The translations under genes and the position numbers were made by a program. Source: Cryptomeria japonica (lineage: Eukaryota; Streptophyta; Pinopsida; Cupressales; Cupressaceae). Taken from it: a stretch of 62,000 nt of DNA. Positions 31,750 to 44,704 of the stretch are shown piece after piece. The number at the start of each line of letters is the position of its first letter. Positions within the stretch are counted from its first letter, which is position 1. The stretch is from the NCBI RefSeq assembly GCF_030272615.1, contig NC_081414.1, positions 665,539,938-665,601,937 on the forward strand. Reading direction: 5' to 3'. A model generated the notes under the pieces. That model was given only the letters and a program-made list of their open reading frames with translations. It ran no database searches and was not told where the DNA came from.

Positions 31750-33810
31750 CTAAGAACTTGTGTGCATCTCATCTGCAGTCCTCTTCACTCTACGTGAAGG
31801 TGGATGAGATGAATAATCCTGGTGCATGTGGTCCTGAGATGCACCATCCTATGTGTGCGCAGTATTAGTGTCTCCACCCTCCTGTGCAGTATCAATGTCT
31901 CCACCCTCCTATACATTATTAAAAGATTTTACATGAGAAGAAGATTTAACATGAGAAGAAGTTACTTGCATAATTCACTTATAAAGTAATTAAATACTAA
32001 AAATTTAAAATAAATTACCATACGACCGTGCTCTACAATTCCCTTACTGGTACATGGAGGTCCACTATCATGAACAAGAAAAGTGATTGTAGTCAAGTCC
32101 TGCAAAAAAAAACATTGTACAACAATTTTGATAATCTCTATAAAAGATAGGTACACAGTATAAATAAATTAAAAATTATTTTTCTAATCATCACCGCAAA
32201 TAACAATGTCGACGGTTGCTTCTGGCTCAATCCCATAGCCATACCAATACTGGTAGTGGTATCGACCTAAACAACACATATAAAGCATGAATCAAACTTG
32301 TATATATACATAAATTATAAAGTATATATATAGACTACAATTTTATCACAAAAAAGAATACATGTGATGTAGACAAAGTAACTGATGGGTGAAGACATAC
32401 ATGTGTTGCACCATCAAACAATCCAGAAGCCTACAATTGCAAAAAATAACGAACATGAATCAAAGTTGTACATAAATTAGTAAGCATATAAACACTTCAA
32501 ATTAATGGATGAAAAACATACTAGTGGTATATGAGGCTAAGCCTCAATGGTCCACGGGTCACATGAAGAACTACCCACCTCGGTGCTACACGAAGCACCC
32601 TACAAAATTGAAAAAACATATCATACACATCATTACATTAAAAAAATTATTGTTTATTTTAAATGTACATATCAATACAATGTATCTAGATGAAAGTGCA
32701 TACCATAAATGGGGCACCAACATCTCTAGGTATCGAGGTAACATTATGTCAGTTCCTTAATGAAGTGGTATGATCCATCCCCTGTTCAGAAAAAAATGAC
32801 TCATGTTATGGTTCATATGTGTATATATAAGGAATTTAATATTGCACTGTAAATTATATATATAAATTTGTACCTTTGTAGGCTGATCATCGTCTGCCCA
32901 CAGGAGATCAACATATGAAGAGACGACAACAGCATGTGCAACCTCCTCGGCATCATCATAACCACCATGGGCAGCATTAGCATCATCAAAATCACCATCT
33001 CCTCCAGGGGTAGCCTCACTCTGTGGACCCGTACATACATCCCCGCAGCTCATGTAAACATGTGCTAAGCTAGGGGCAACCCTCACCTCGTGCAACTATT
33101 GTACCAAATTGGCCGATAGGGCACTCAATGAACCAAGAGCAGAATCCACTACTCAATGATGGGCAGGTGATGGAACAACTAGTGATGGAAGAGGAACCAA
33201 TGGATCATTGCACACATGGTTTCTAACCATGTCGCTCAATTTGGCTCCTGGCCTATCTTGGGGCATGCCTCTCCCGACCCCTTGAAATGATCTAATATCA
33301 AAGTAATTGGGTTTTTTACCCAATTCAAATCCGGCCCATAATTTCTTCAAAAAATACATCAAGACCTCATGATTGGAGTAAAGACAATCCACCACCACTC
33401 CCAAAATTGTCTAGCTATGCATGGGTGCCTACACCATCGAATTGAGATCCGTGGCTTCTTCGGATCTATCTTTACACCTGTCTTAGGGTTCACAAAATAT
33501 TGTTTCAAATACATTTTTGTTATTTTTAATTCATTGACTTGTTTGTATGTTAGGCCATCAGCGTAAAATGTATGCAATCCCTCTCACCAACTATGATAGC
33601 TATCCAGCTTGCTATCTAAAGCCTGTACAGACTGTACAATCCCTTGCATACTATCTGCAAGGCGTAACAACTGCGGAGGTGGATGAGGCTCATGTCTAAT
33701 GGTATGGATATCTCTAATCAAAGAATCAATATTCGTCCTAATGGTCTGCCTCAACTAATTAGGTGGAGTTGGAGTTGGAGGGGGTGGAGGTGGAGGTGGC
33801 GCATATATAT
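31750..33810 (-). pseudogene. Transposon companion gene (ORF2), multi-exon, copy B
   Basis: Minus-strand exons with GT/AG borders: about 33810-32874, 32781-32704, 32599-32522, 32430-32401, 32266-32195, about 32100-32021, and 31908-31750 ending in TAG. The first large exon has a Pro run, a coiled-coil-like stretch (ADSMQGIVQSVQALDSKLDS) and HTFYADGLTYKQVNE, homologous to copy A. After a frameshift come YFDIRSFQGVGRGMPQDRPG and an acidic Asp/Ala-rich end. The last exon carries a duplicated EGGD-type unit and a basic tail (PPSRRVKRTADEM), a possible nuclear-localisation signal. Short exons with regular borders, shared with copy A, argue that this is a real spliced transposon gene now decayed. 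The true first exon was not found. Confidence 0.55.
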
Positions 33811-33849
33811 ACAAACATGAAAATTTACAATCACTATTTAATTTACATT

Positions 33850-35290
33850 TCACCTTCCAAAAAAACATAATTAAATACAATTTACCAACTTAAATATAAA
33901 AAAAGGAAACTCACATAGATCTATAATATTATTAATAGGTGGGTCTATTTTAATTATAAGCATCATTTAAGAAATATTATCCACTTAAATCAAAGTATAA
34001 GAAATATTCTACAAAATAAAACATCATAATGCCCATGCAACTCAAACAATACTTTTTAACATCTAAAGATGCATTAGTATATGTTCCATCAAAATCATAA
34101 AAATAATCATGAGAGAGAGAGAGAGAGAATAGATAATGAATAAAATGACTCCACTGATTTAGATAATAAATAATCATCTCCTCTAGACTCCACTGAGGGC
34201 TCATTCTCGATTAAGATTTTTTTTAGTTGGCATTTTGGGCTATCATGGTGCATTTGTATGTTTATTATAGAGAGATGGATGATTACAATGCTTATGATAG
34301 TTGTACTTTGGGACCCATAATAGTTGGCCATCTTGTCATGAGAGGCTTCTAATCATAGTTTAATGGTAGCGTTGTGTAGTTCATCTTTTCAAATAAGGTA
34401 ACTTCCATGGAATTACAATTTAGTACCCTTGCAATATTTAATTATCATCAATTAGTCTACCACTTTATATTTTCAACTTGATAGGATTCGATTCAACTAC
34501 TCTCTTTTGGTTTTAACTAAATTCATTAAATTCATGAGTTATATCTATGAACTTGTCAATACATGTACTACTTTGTTGTGTTCTTTGCTAGAATCATGGG
34601 ATGATTTAGTGATCACAACTAGTAGTACTACACTAAATTGAAGCTTGAATAAATAGTAGGTTCTCTACTCTTGGAAGAGTTAAAACAAAAAAAAACTCTA
34701 TTTTTTTTTATATTCAATTTTATATTGGTATTTTCTTATTCAAAGTCGCAACCCACAAAATGTGATTCCAATATTGATCTATATTTGATTCTTATTTTTA
34801 TTAAATCTGCCAGTAGTGTGATTTATTGTCCTCTTAACTTAAATCAAGCTATGTAAATTTAAAGCCTCGTAACTTTTGATAGAGAGCATATTTTTTCATG
34901 CTTCATGTGGCATTGAAAAGTGGTTCATAAATATTCATAGATCACACAATTATTTTCTAGAATATTCCCTCGTATTTTATATTTAATTTTTTGTGATTTC
35001 ACATTCTAGTCATTTACTTGGACATCTGGGCACTTGAAAATGACCGTCTTACATGAGATGAATTTGTTTGATATGTTTGATATGTATTGATTTTATTGAT
35101 CTTTTAATTTTTTATTTGAGGAGGTATCATAGGTTTCTTTACTCATCCTTTTGTGGTAAAATTAAAAAGGGATAACTATGATTCTTTTGTAAAATGATAT
35201 CTTGATAAGTTTTAGGTGGTGTAATCATTTTACTTTTACGTATGGACTCATACCTAAACTAGAAACACTAGAAATTATATAATCTTGGTG
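33850..35290. other. Interior non-coding DNA of copy B
   Basis: AT-rich; short GA run near 34110-34128. No gene seen. Confidence 0.5.
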
Positions 35291-35299
35291 TAACATCAT

Positions 35300-36120
35300 T
35301 GACCATGTAGGAGTGATTTGATCTAGTATCGAGATCATGATTCTATGTGTATTGAATTAGATATTGATTTCCCCCACACACTTTGGAATAGACTTTAGGA
35401 GATCCATGGATACCCTCATATCTCTCCATTCCTAGAGGATCCTATTGTAGATTGTTTCATTCCCTTTGTAGATGAAGATCACACACCCTTCGATGGTGAT
35501 ACTTAAGAGGAAATTTATTATATCATAGGTCTTGCATGTTTTGACAATTTAGAGGCTTGTCTCATTCTTCAAGTACTCATCCTATCAAGACCTAATATCC
35601 ATCTTAAATGTTTTTTATTATTTTAGATTATTATCACCAATTCCATAAACCCAATTGATTTAGTCTAGCATGGCATTAATCACCTTCTAAACATGACCAC
35701 TTGGGATTCATATCTTTTGAATATATTATCCTTATTTGAGGAGTTTAGAATTACATGTGTTAAATATTATTTTGAGGATATTGATATCCTCTTTCACGAT
35801 AGCTATGCCATCATTGGCAACCCATCATATTATCTTTGGCGCTCATTCTACTTCGATACTCACAAGATTCTTTATCATCATTTTGTTCCAACATGTGAAT
35901 ATTTACAAAGTTCTTAGAGACACAAGTCTATTTAGATTTGAATTTTGTATTTACCCAACTTATTATAATGACATTTCCAGTCTCCAATGTATTTATTTCT
36001 TCCTAAAGGGAAAAAAATTTTGTTTGCAAGTAATGGATCATGTTTTTTATTCAATCTTTCATCATTAGCATGTGACCTACTTCTTTATGGGGAGTTTTGT
36101 ATTCTCGTTTTATCTCTCTT
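35300..36120 (+). pseudogene. Unidentified coding remnant inside copy B
   Basis: From about 35370 one frame stays protein-like across several in-frame stops (mostly TAG, one TAA): IDFPHTLWNRL, EIHGYPHISPFLEDPIVDCF, IPFVDEDHTPFDGD, then MTTWDSYLLNILSLFEEFRI. A second frame continues with EFCIYPTYYNDISSLQC to 36068. It ends near a purine-rich TTAGGGGGGTATT (36120) that could be a retroelement polypurine tract. I do not recognise the family. Confidence 0.35.
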
Positions 36121-36472
36121 ATTAGGGGGGTATTTACTATAAAAAGGAGGCATTGGTTATTAGAGGAAGATAAAAGGATAAAGCAAAGAGAAAAAATAAG
36201 AAAAAGGACATGTTATTATGTTTGTAAATATATAGTATATCTTTAGAGATTGGGCTAAGTTAGGAAGTAGTGAGGATTAATAGTGATGGTTAGAGTATTA
36301 TCAAATTTAAGAACCCTATTTTTCACACACACAAAAAAACATATTCATATTCATTATCATTTTTAAGTTGAATTTAAACATAAATTAAACATCTAACTTT
36401 TACAAAAGAATCCTATAATTAAATACAACATTTCGAAATATAAATTTAAACATTCAAACTTTTACGCATGAT

Positions 36473-36475
<3 letters not shown>

Positions 36476-36539
<64 letters not shown>
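36476..36539 (+). repeat. (GA)n microsatellite
   Basis: About 32 GA units, ending GTAGGTAA. A very similar GA...GAGTAGGTAATGA context resumes at 44453, directly after the nested gypsy. Confidence 0.9.
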
Positions 36540-36541
<2 letters not shown>

Positions 36542-36599
36542 GTAATTTGAGATACAACGAGTTAGAGAGAGAATAGATAATTTGAGATTTGCTTCAATC

Positions 36600-39500
36600 T
36601 GGTGGAGTTTAGAGGAGAAGATTGGTGTATGCATTAACACCATCACATGGGAACTATTTTTGGAGAGATTCAGGGCATGATTTCTCTCACCCCAGTGGAG
36701 GCAAACTCAAGCAGATGAGTTTTATGCCTTGTGTCAGTATGGGATGATAGTAGACTAGTATGAGCACAGGTTCTATGAGCTCAAACAATACGCTGAAATT
36801 GGTAATGACAAGGCTATGCTTGTCCAACAGTTCCTAAGAGGTTTGAACGATCGTATCAGTGGAGGTGTGAGGGTATTCGAGCCAACTTCAATGGAGATAG
36901 CCATGGCGAAGGCCAGATTAGTTGAGCTAAACCTTAGTCGTACACTTGGTGGTCAAACAGGTGTGCAGATAGGAAGTGTACCTACCAGTGGAAATAAAGC
37001 TCGAGGAAATCAGTCCCAGTCAGTTGTACCATTTAGAATTCCTCAAGCACTCGCTAAGAGTGGGCAACAACAGTAGCAACAGTCAAAACCAAAATAGTTC
37101 CAAGGCCAACAAGGTGGTAATTCTCAGTATAAGAAGGGCAGGAACTGGCAGAGGGGCAAACAGGGCCCTACAGGACAGGCCTCATAGAGTGCATCTCACG
37201 CCCCTAGTCAGGGAAGTTTCTAGAAATCTAGTGGACCGACAGGTAATAGAGGAGCTTGCTTCTGTTGTGGGCAGTTTGGTCACAGAGCTACACAGTGCCC
37301 TCAAAATGTCCACAACATAGGTAGTCAGAGGCCAATAGCATCTGAACCTATAGTAGGAGATGTAGGGAGGTCCCATAGAGTATTTGCAGCGGTAGATGAC
37401 CACCAAGCTGATCATCAAGTTACAATCATTGAGGTAGCAGGTATGTTGCATGGAACCCCTATCTCTGTACTTTTCAATTCTGGAGCTTTTGATTCTTTTA
37501 TTTCTTCATCCATTATGGAGCGGTGCAGACTTACGTCTACTAAGCAGGCGGATAGGTGGCAAGTAGAGTTGGCTACAAGTGTCTGTGTTTCTGTAGATGC
37601 CTTTATTCCCAGTTGTGAGTTGAAATTAGGAACCATAGTTACTTCAGTTGACCTTCGGGTTATTCCTTTGGGATCTTATGGAGTTGTATTAGCGATGGAT
37701 TGGCTATCATCTCACAGTGCTCATGTAGATTGTTGCAAGAAGACAGTAGTGTGTTTAGATGACCTTGGCAGAGAAGTGGAGATTGTTGGAGTACAGAGGC
37801 CGATATCCCTGCATATGATCTCTGCTATGCAACTTAAGCGGTGCATGCATAGAGGATGTCAGCTTTTTGCAATCACTCTTGAGGAATTGGATGAGTCAGA
37901 GAGACAAGAAATCACTCTTGATAGTCACCCTATTCTTAGAGAGTATGCAGACATGTTTCCATTGGATATTCTTGGTATGCCTCCGAAGCGAGATATAGAC
38001 TTTCGTCTTGATTTAGTTCCTAGTGCATAACCTATTTCGAGAGCTCCATATCGGATGACTGCTCAAGAGTTAAGTGAGTTGAAATTGCAAATAGAAGAAT
38101 TATTGGCCAAGAGATTCATTTGTCCTAGTGTTTCCCCTTGGGGTGCACCTGTTATCTTTGTTAAGAAGAAAGATGGTTCTCTTCGGTTATGCATTGATCA
38201 CCGACAGCTGAATAAGGTAACCATCTGCAATAAATATCCATTGCCTCGTATAGATGACCTTTTTGATCAGGTTAAGGGAGCCAAGGTGTTCTCTAAGCTT
38301 GACTTGAAATTTGGATACCATCAGTTACGTATTCAGGATGCAGACATTCATAAGACAACATTTCATACTCGTTATGGTCACTATGAGTTCACAGTGGTGC
38401 CATTCGGGTTGACAAACACGCCTTTAGTTTTCATGAGCTTAATGAATGGGGTTTTTTGCACCTACCTTGATTGTTTCGTCATTGTATTCTTGGATGACAT
38501 TCTGATTTATTCTAGATCTGTGGAGGAGCATGAGGGTCACTTACGTCAAGTACTACAGTGCTTAAGGGAAAATCAACTCTATGCCAATTTAGCAAAGTGT
38601 GACTTCTTCCAGACTGAGGTGAACTATCTTGGTCATGTGGTTTCAGGAGAAGGTATATCTATGGATCCTTCAAAGATCCAAGCCATTGTTGATTGGCCAG
38701 CGCCGACCAATGTTTCAGAAGTTAGGAGTTTTATGGATTTGGCCAGATATTACCGTCGCTTTGTTAAAGGCTTTTCCCGAATAGGACACCCGATTACTTC
38801 TCTTCAGAGAAAAGGGAAGAAGTTTGTTTGGTCAAAATAGTGTGAAGCAGCTTTTAAGACCTTGAAGGAACTCCTTGTCAGTGCTCCAATTTTGGCAGTT
38901 TCTGATCCATCTGGAGATTTTATGGTATGCACAGATGCCTCTTTGGAAGGTATAGGTGCATTACTTATGCAGGATGGACGTGTGGTTGCTTATGAGTCTC
39001 GCAAACTCAAGAACCACGAGTTGAACTATCCAGTTCATGATTTAGAGTTGGCAACTATAGTTCATGCTTTAGTTCGATGGCGGTATTTCCTGTTAGGGCG
39101 TCAGTTTGAGCTGCATAGTGATCACCGCAGTTTGCAGTATATATTCACACAGCCAAACTTGAATGCTCGACAACAAAGATGGATGGAATTCTTCTGCGAA
39201 TATGATTTTGAGGTTCGTTATATTCAGAGAAAAGAGAACGTAGTAGCAGATGCTTTGAGTCGTAGGTGGCATGAAGTTTCAGCATTATCCCTTGGAGTAG
39301 ACTTGAGAGAGAGAATTCTTGGAGTTCTTCCTCAAAATACTTGGTATCAAGATGTTAGAGTTGTGATAGAGTCTGGAAGGCCTTTAGAGGGTAGATTTTT
39401 TGGGTATAACCTTGAGGCAAATGGACTTCTTTGTCACCATGGATAGATCTATGTACCTCCTTTGGAGGGTCTTCGTGTTTTGCTCATGACCAAGGCCCAT

Positions 39501-40719
39501 CGTGCACCTTATTCGACACATCCAGGTGTCAAGAAGATGCTTGCAAATCTTAGACAGATTTATCATTGGGCGGGTATGAAACGTGACATTGCTGATTTTG
39601 TATCGAAGTGTTTAGAGTGTCAGCGAGTGAAGGCAGAGCATCAGCACCCAGCAGGGCTTTTGCAGCCTAATCTAGTACCAGATTGGAAATGGGATATCAT
39701 TTCCATGGATTTCATTGTTGGTTTTCCTATCTCTTCACGTTGTCATGATGCCATCATGGTCATAGTTGACAGATTAACTAAGGTTGCACATTTTGTTCCT
39801 ATTCGAGCTTCCTACACAACAACAGTGGTGGCACGAATCTTCTTAGAAGAAGTAGTGAGATTGCATGGGATTCTGAGGCAGATCATATCTGATACAGATC
39901 CTGTCTTTACTTCAGCATGCTTTGGGGACTTAGTTGAATTTTAGTTCAGCTTATCATCCAGAGACAGATGGTCAGACAGAGAGAGTGAATCAGGTATTAG
40001 AGGACATGCTTCACATGTATGTGATGGACCAATAGTCACGCTGGGAGGACTATATATATCTAGTGGAGTTTTCTTATAACAATGGATATCATAGCTCCAT
40101 AGGTATGTCCCCCTTTCAGGCATTATATGGTCATCCTTGCCGCACTCCTTTGAGTTGGGATTGGTTAGAGGACAGGGTGCTTATAGGATCGGATATTCTT
40201 CGGGAGATGGAGCAGCAGGTAGATAGGATTCATGAGCATTTAGTAGTAGCATAGGATAGATAGAAGAAGTATGCAGATGCTCATAGGGTAGATCGTCAAT
40301 TTTATGTTGGTGATCGTGTGTTCTTGAGAGTGCATCCGTAGAAGAGTCCGGTTCATTATGAAAAGGGATCTAAGTTGGTGCCTCGGTTTGTTGGACCTTT
40401 TGAGATCCTTGAGGGGATAGGACCTGTTGCCTACTGTCTTGCCTTGCCACCGAGTCTACCCTGCATCCACGATGTCTTTCATGTTTCAGTTCTTCGACCT
40501 TATCATCTAGATGTGACATATGTTCTTGATTGGAATCCTTTGCAAGTCGAGGATGGGCAGCTTTCCATGGAGCCCGTGTGCATTCTTCAGCATCGAGATT
40601 TGATCCTTAGGGGTCATACCATTGACCAAGTAAGGGTCCTATGGGACCCAAATGATGAGACCTCGGCAACTTGGGAGGATGCAGCAAAGATGAGAGAACT
40701 GTATTCTTATTTATTTTAG
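36600..40719 (+). pseudogene. gag-pol: Ty3/gypsy Gag-Pol polyprotein
   Basis: Frame 1 runs 36600-39944; after a frameshift near 39945 the rest continues to TAG at 40717-40719. In order: gag capsid part (WWSLEEKIG to LVQQFLRGLN), intact CCHC knuckle CFCCGQFGHRATQC near 37260, protease with FNSGAFDSFIS where Asp is expected (AAT at 37476, D to N), RT with [20 protein letters not shown] and catalytic [10 protein letters not shown] near 38485, RNase H (CTDASLEGIG), integrase HHCC zinc region (39480-39620) and Asp motifs SMDFI and SDTDPVF, then a chromodomain-like end near 40540-40719 ([18 protein letters not shown]). Thirteen in-frame stops: 11 TAG, one TGA, one TAA, mostly at glutamine positions. 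The element would copy RNA to DNA and integrate, with the chromodomain biasing targets to heterochromatin. Confidence 0.9.
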
Positions 40720-40743
40720 GCTTCCAAGAGTAAGCCTAGTTTT

Positions 40744-40754
40744 GGGGGGGAGAA
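40744..40754 (+). other. Polypurine tract of nested gypsy
   Basis: GGGGGGGAGAA immediately before TGTAGTACCCC. Confidence 0.8.
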
Positions 40755-42464
40755 TGTAGTACCCCTACTAGTTTGAACTCATTAGACTCATATTTTATTA
40801 TTGGTTGTTTTCAGTGGATACATTACCATGATATGTTATTCAAATTTTTATGACATTATGCTTTATCTGGAGATGGGATGTATAATTTATTTGCAGTATT
40901 TCAGTACTTGTGTTTTATGGCATTTTATGGATTATTGCTATGTACTAACATTTTACTTTATCTATGCAATGTGTAATTATATGTTGTGTGTTTATGAGTG
41001 TATTGGATGCAAGGGGACAATTTTCCTTCACTCATTTTGGTGAGACATGGAACGTTGTGATTCTCCTTCATTGGTGTGTATGTCGTGTTTTCTATATTGT
41101 ATATATATGCATGTGTGGTTCGGTGATGCAGATTATTGTAGGTACAAGTATCGGGTAGGTACAGGGTACCGTCTTCACTCGACTTCATAGGTCTAAGCAT
41201 GCCTTATATTTTCCGATGAAAGTGGAGGAGATAGTAGTTGACCCTATTTTTACTTAGTTATACTCATGCGAGTGTCGTCAGTTGGTCGTCTTGTTAAGTT
41301 TGTTCGACCTTCGTATTTTTTCATTTTATCTTTTATGGGTAATTGCTTGAGATTTGTTTAATTTGAGTGTTTTAAGTGGATTTAATTAATTAATTAATTA
41401 AGTTTATGAAATTATCTCATTATTGTATTGTTTATGCATTGAGATTATAAATTTAGTTAATTAAAAGAATTATTAAATTAAGCTGCATGGTATTAGAAAT
41501 ATATTTTTATTTTAAAAATAAATTAGATTAATTGTAATTATTATTTTCTAAATTTATAATTAAATAAATGAATAAAAGGATTAATTAGAATTAAAATATT
41601 GTTTTAATTCTTTATTTAGAAAATTAATTAATGTGCATGAGAAAAGAAAAGAAAGAATAATGTTTTTTAATTATTGCATGTCATAAATTTAGAAAATAAA
41701 ATAGCAATTACTTTTATTCTAAATTTAGGTTTTTGAGAAAAAAAAAAGCTATTGAACTTAGAATTTTAGTTTAAATAGGGGAATAGGTCATTGTTTTAGA
41801 CACACAGGAACAGGTCAAGAATTTAGGTGAAGAAATTTATTGGAAGTTATTGAAGGGATTAGGGCTCTTCTACAGATTTCTTCTAGGAAAGCTATACCAG
41901 GTTGGATAATTTCTTAGTTGTGGGTTTTAGTAAATATTTCTATTTTTCTCTGATTGATGTGTGTGTGTAAAGTTATTTTTTTTAAATGCAAACCCTCTTC
42001 TGGTGAATTCGAGTTTTGTTTAAAAATCCATGCCTAATGTGTATTTCTAATTTATGGGAAGTATGTAATTTTGAGAAATTTAAGAGAAATTATTATAGAA
42101 AATTTGTCAAGATTTTAGGATGCATGGAAATTGCAAGATTTGTGAGAAAGGGTATTTACCTGAGAAATTATCTCCTCTCGTTTGATTTTGTTTTGGCTAT
42201 GGCAATTTTGTTTATTAATGGAATCTCGGAGAAATGGTTTTATTACCTTAAGAAAATAAATTTAATTACACATTAAATTTATTTGGGTTAATTAAATCTT
42301 AAAAAATATATATATGTGAAGAAGGATTAAATTCTGTGGAAATGGAATTATTGGGAAAATATTGTTTTTTATTATTACTGTTAAAAAAAAAAATTTAAAA
42401 ATTTAATTAAAAAAGAATTAATTTATTAAATTTAGTGGGGAGGCTATGCCTCTACCCACGCAGC

Positions 42465-42595
42465 TCTACCCTCAGTAGCGGTTGCTGCCTTAGGACAGCA
42501 GCACTACCCAAAGGTAGCAGTTGTTGCCATAGGACAACAACGCTACCTAAGGGTAGCGTTGGCTGCCTATGGTAGCACCGCTACCTTGGTAGCCC
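42465..42595. repeat. GC-rich imperfect repeats of a GGTAGC motif
   Basis: CTACC...GGTAGCG-type segments of about 55 bp recur about three times with partial dyad symmetry; the only GC-rich patch in a long AT-rich LTR. Confidence 0.6.
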
Positions 42596-42729
42596 ATCAC
42601 ATAGTTTAAAAAAAAATTTAATTTTAATTTTTAATTTAATTTATTATTTTATTTGTTATTTAGTTTTTTTTTGTTTTTTGTTTTAAATAATAATAAATAA
42701 ATAATAATAAAATAATTATAATGTGTTAA

Positions 42730-42732
<3 letters not shown>

Positions 42733-42819
<87 letters not shown>
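42733..42819. repeat. (AT)n microsatellite
   Basis: More than 40 uninterrupted TA/AT units. Confidence 0.95.
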
Positions 42820-42822
<3 letters not shown>

Positions 42823-44448
42823 GTTTTATTTTTAATTGTTAATTTAAAGATTTTTGTTATATGAATAAAGAATTTAGAATTTAGTAATTTTAGAAAAAAA
42901 AAACTTATAATTTTTAATTCGATATACATATTGGAAATACATTAGGAGATTAATACATATGTGAATTTATTTTACTTTATTGGACAAATGTCAAGTTTAT
43001 GTATTAAATAATGGTAAATTCTTGTTATCTGGAAATTCGTAAATTGCATGTTATTTATGCTTTTGGTTGTTTTTAAGGAAGGATTCCCTATAATAGGATC
43101 TTGCGTATTTTGTGTTTTCAGTCAAGCTTAAATTCCATTGGTATTTTGGTTAAATTATCATTGTGTCCTATGTTATTATTTCTCCTAGACCAGGTGTTGT
43201 TGTATAACCTATTTGATATGAGCCATTGTGTTTTTTTTTTCCAAATGGTCAATCTTGGGTTGGTATTTGTGTATCCTTCACCTGTGCTTGTCAGGATTGT
43301 TTATGGTTGTTTGTTTCGCCATAGAGTTCTCGTAGAGAGAAACATTTCCTGTTAGTGTCCTAGGAGAGAGAGTGGCTTTCAAGCAGGGGCCGTGCTCGAA
43401 GTGGATGACAGGATAACCCGTCAAAAGTTAGTTAAAAAGTGATAACCTAATAATTAATTAGGGGGTGGGTAGATTAAATATTAATTAAGATAAATGTACC
43501 TCGTGCATAGGTGAGTGCCAGTACAAGGCTTCTAATGTTACGAGAAGGCCTGGAATGGCAAACTTACCACCTTGTCTTCATGAAAGCATTGGTAGGGTCC
43601 GCATGAGATTTAGTTGGAACCAGAGGCTCGGGAGAGGTTACCAGGAGAAACTCGAGGATGGGGGTCGGGACCTATGGAGGCTGTACCATGGTAATCATCG
43701 AGCTATGCGATGACAGTCTCTTCTTAGAGTCACTAGTGTTTTGTGAGTTGAGTCACATGGATGTTTGCAAAGTCTTGTAGTCCTTTCGTACTTGTCTTAT
43801 TTTGCTTGCTTGAGGGTTTTCTACTATCTCCTAGCATGGTGGGGTGGTTCCATTTCGGGATCACATGGTCAGGTGGTAGTGCCACTTCCCATCAAATGAT
43901 TTGGATTATATCTTCAGGCGAGGAAAGGCTTCCCTGGTGTTTCTTGGTTCGTGGTTTGTGTACCAGCTCTTGTTCAAGATCGTTGTTCAGTTGAGACCTT
44001 GTGGTCATTGTATCAACTTTTATGTAACCTTGATATTGTATCTTTGTAACCAGTGTATTATTGGAAGCCATGTATTTATGGATATTGTAATATTATTATG
44101 TCAGTGAAATGAATGTTATTGTTTTGATCTTATGTTTAAATGGTTTATGGAAATTAGATACATTGGAATACTTTTATTTCGTTATTATGAAATTTGGATG
44201 TATGTGTAGTTTTAAACTTAAGTTTTCAATTTATCTAATTAAATGGATTAACTGTGGTGTTAATATAATCTATGAAATTAATCTTTGTTGGTTACCCTTA
44301 AGAAAACATATGGTAGACTTTTGCTATGTTGTTAAACGTGCAATGGTTATAGTTAGTGCACTTAGTCTTTAACAAAAAAAAAAATTATTTCATCCTTTAG
44401 TTGCCTAGTTGTGTTGTTTTCCTTTTAGGTTCCTGGCAGGGCATTACA

Positions 44449-44575
44449 GATAGAGAGTAGGTAATGATAGAGAGAGGGTAACGCGTGAAAGAGAGAGAGG
44501 GGGTAATGTGTGTGTGTGTGAGAGAGAGAGAGGGGGTAGTGTGTGTGTGAGAGAGAGAGAGGGGATAATGAGAGA

Positions 44576-44650
<75 letters not shown>

Positions 44651-44700
44651 TAATGACAGAGATAGTAACATGTATGTGTGTGTGTGAGAGAGAAGGGGGG
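44449..44700 (+). repeat. GA/GT-rich simple repeats right of nested gypsy
   Basis: Mixed GAGAGAG, GTGTGTG and GGGGTAGTG runs, including a pure (GA)n of about 35 units at 44582-44647. Belongs to copy B rather than the gypsy. Confidence 0.85.
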
Positions 44701-44704
44701 TTTA

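Larger units (their letters stand above)
36585..44448 (+). mobile_element. 5'-truncated Ty3/gypsy element (chromovirus-like), nested in copy B
   Basis: Gag, protease, RT, RNase H, integrase and chromodomain-like end follow in gypsy order, then a polypurine tract and a long 3' LTR ending CATTACA. There is no 5' LTR and gag starts mid-domain about 50 bp after a GA microsatellite. GA-rich DNA follows the 3' LTR too, so insertion into a GA tract followed by loss of the 5' end is likely. Confidence 0.85.
40755..44448 (+). repeat. 3' LTR of nested gypsy, ~3.7 kb
   Basis: Starts TGTAGTACCCCTAC after the polypurine tract and ends GGCATTACA, giving about 3.69 kb. Contents: AT-rich stretches, a GC-rich block of GGTAGC-type repeats (42465-42595), an (AT)n microsatellite (42733-42819) and a polyT/poly-A-rich end. 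The next GA-rich sequence resembles the 5' flank, supporting the right border. With no 5' copy present, LTR identity cannot be compared. Its short ORFs look random. Confidence 0.7.
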
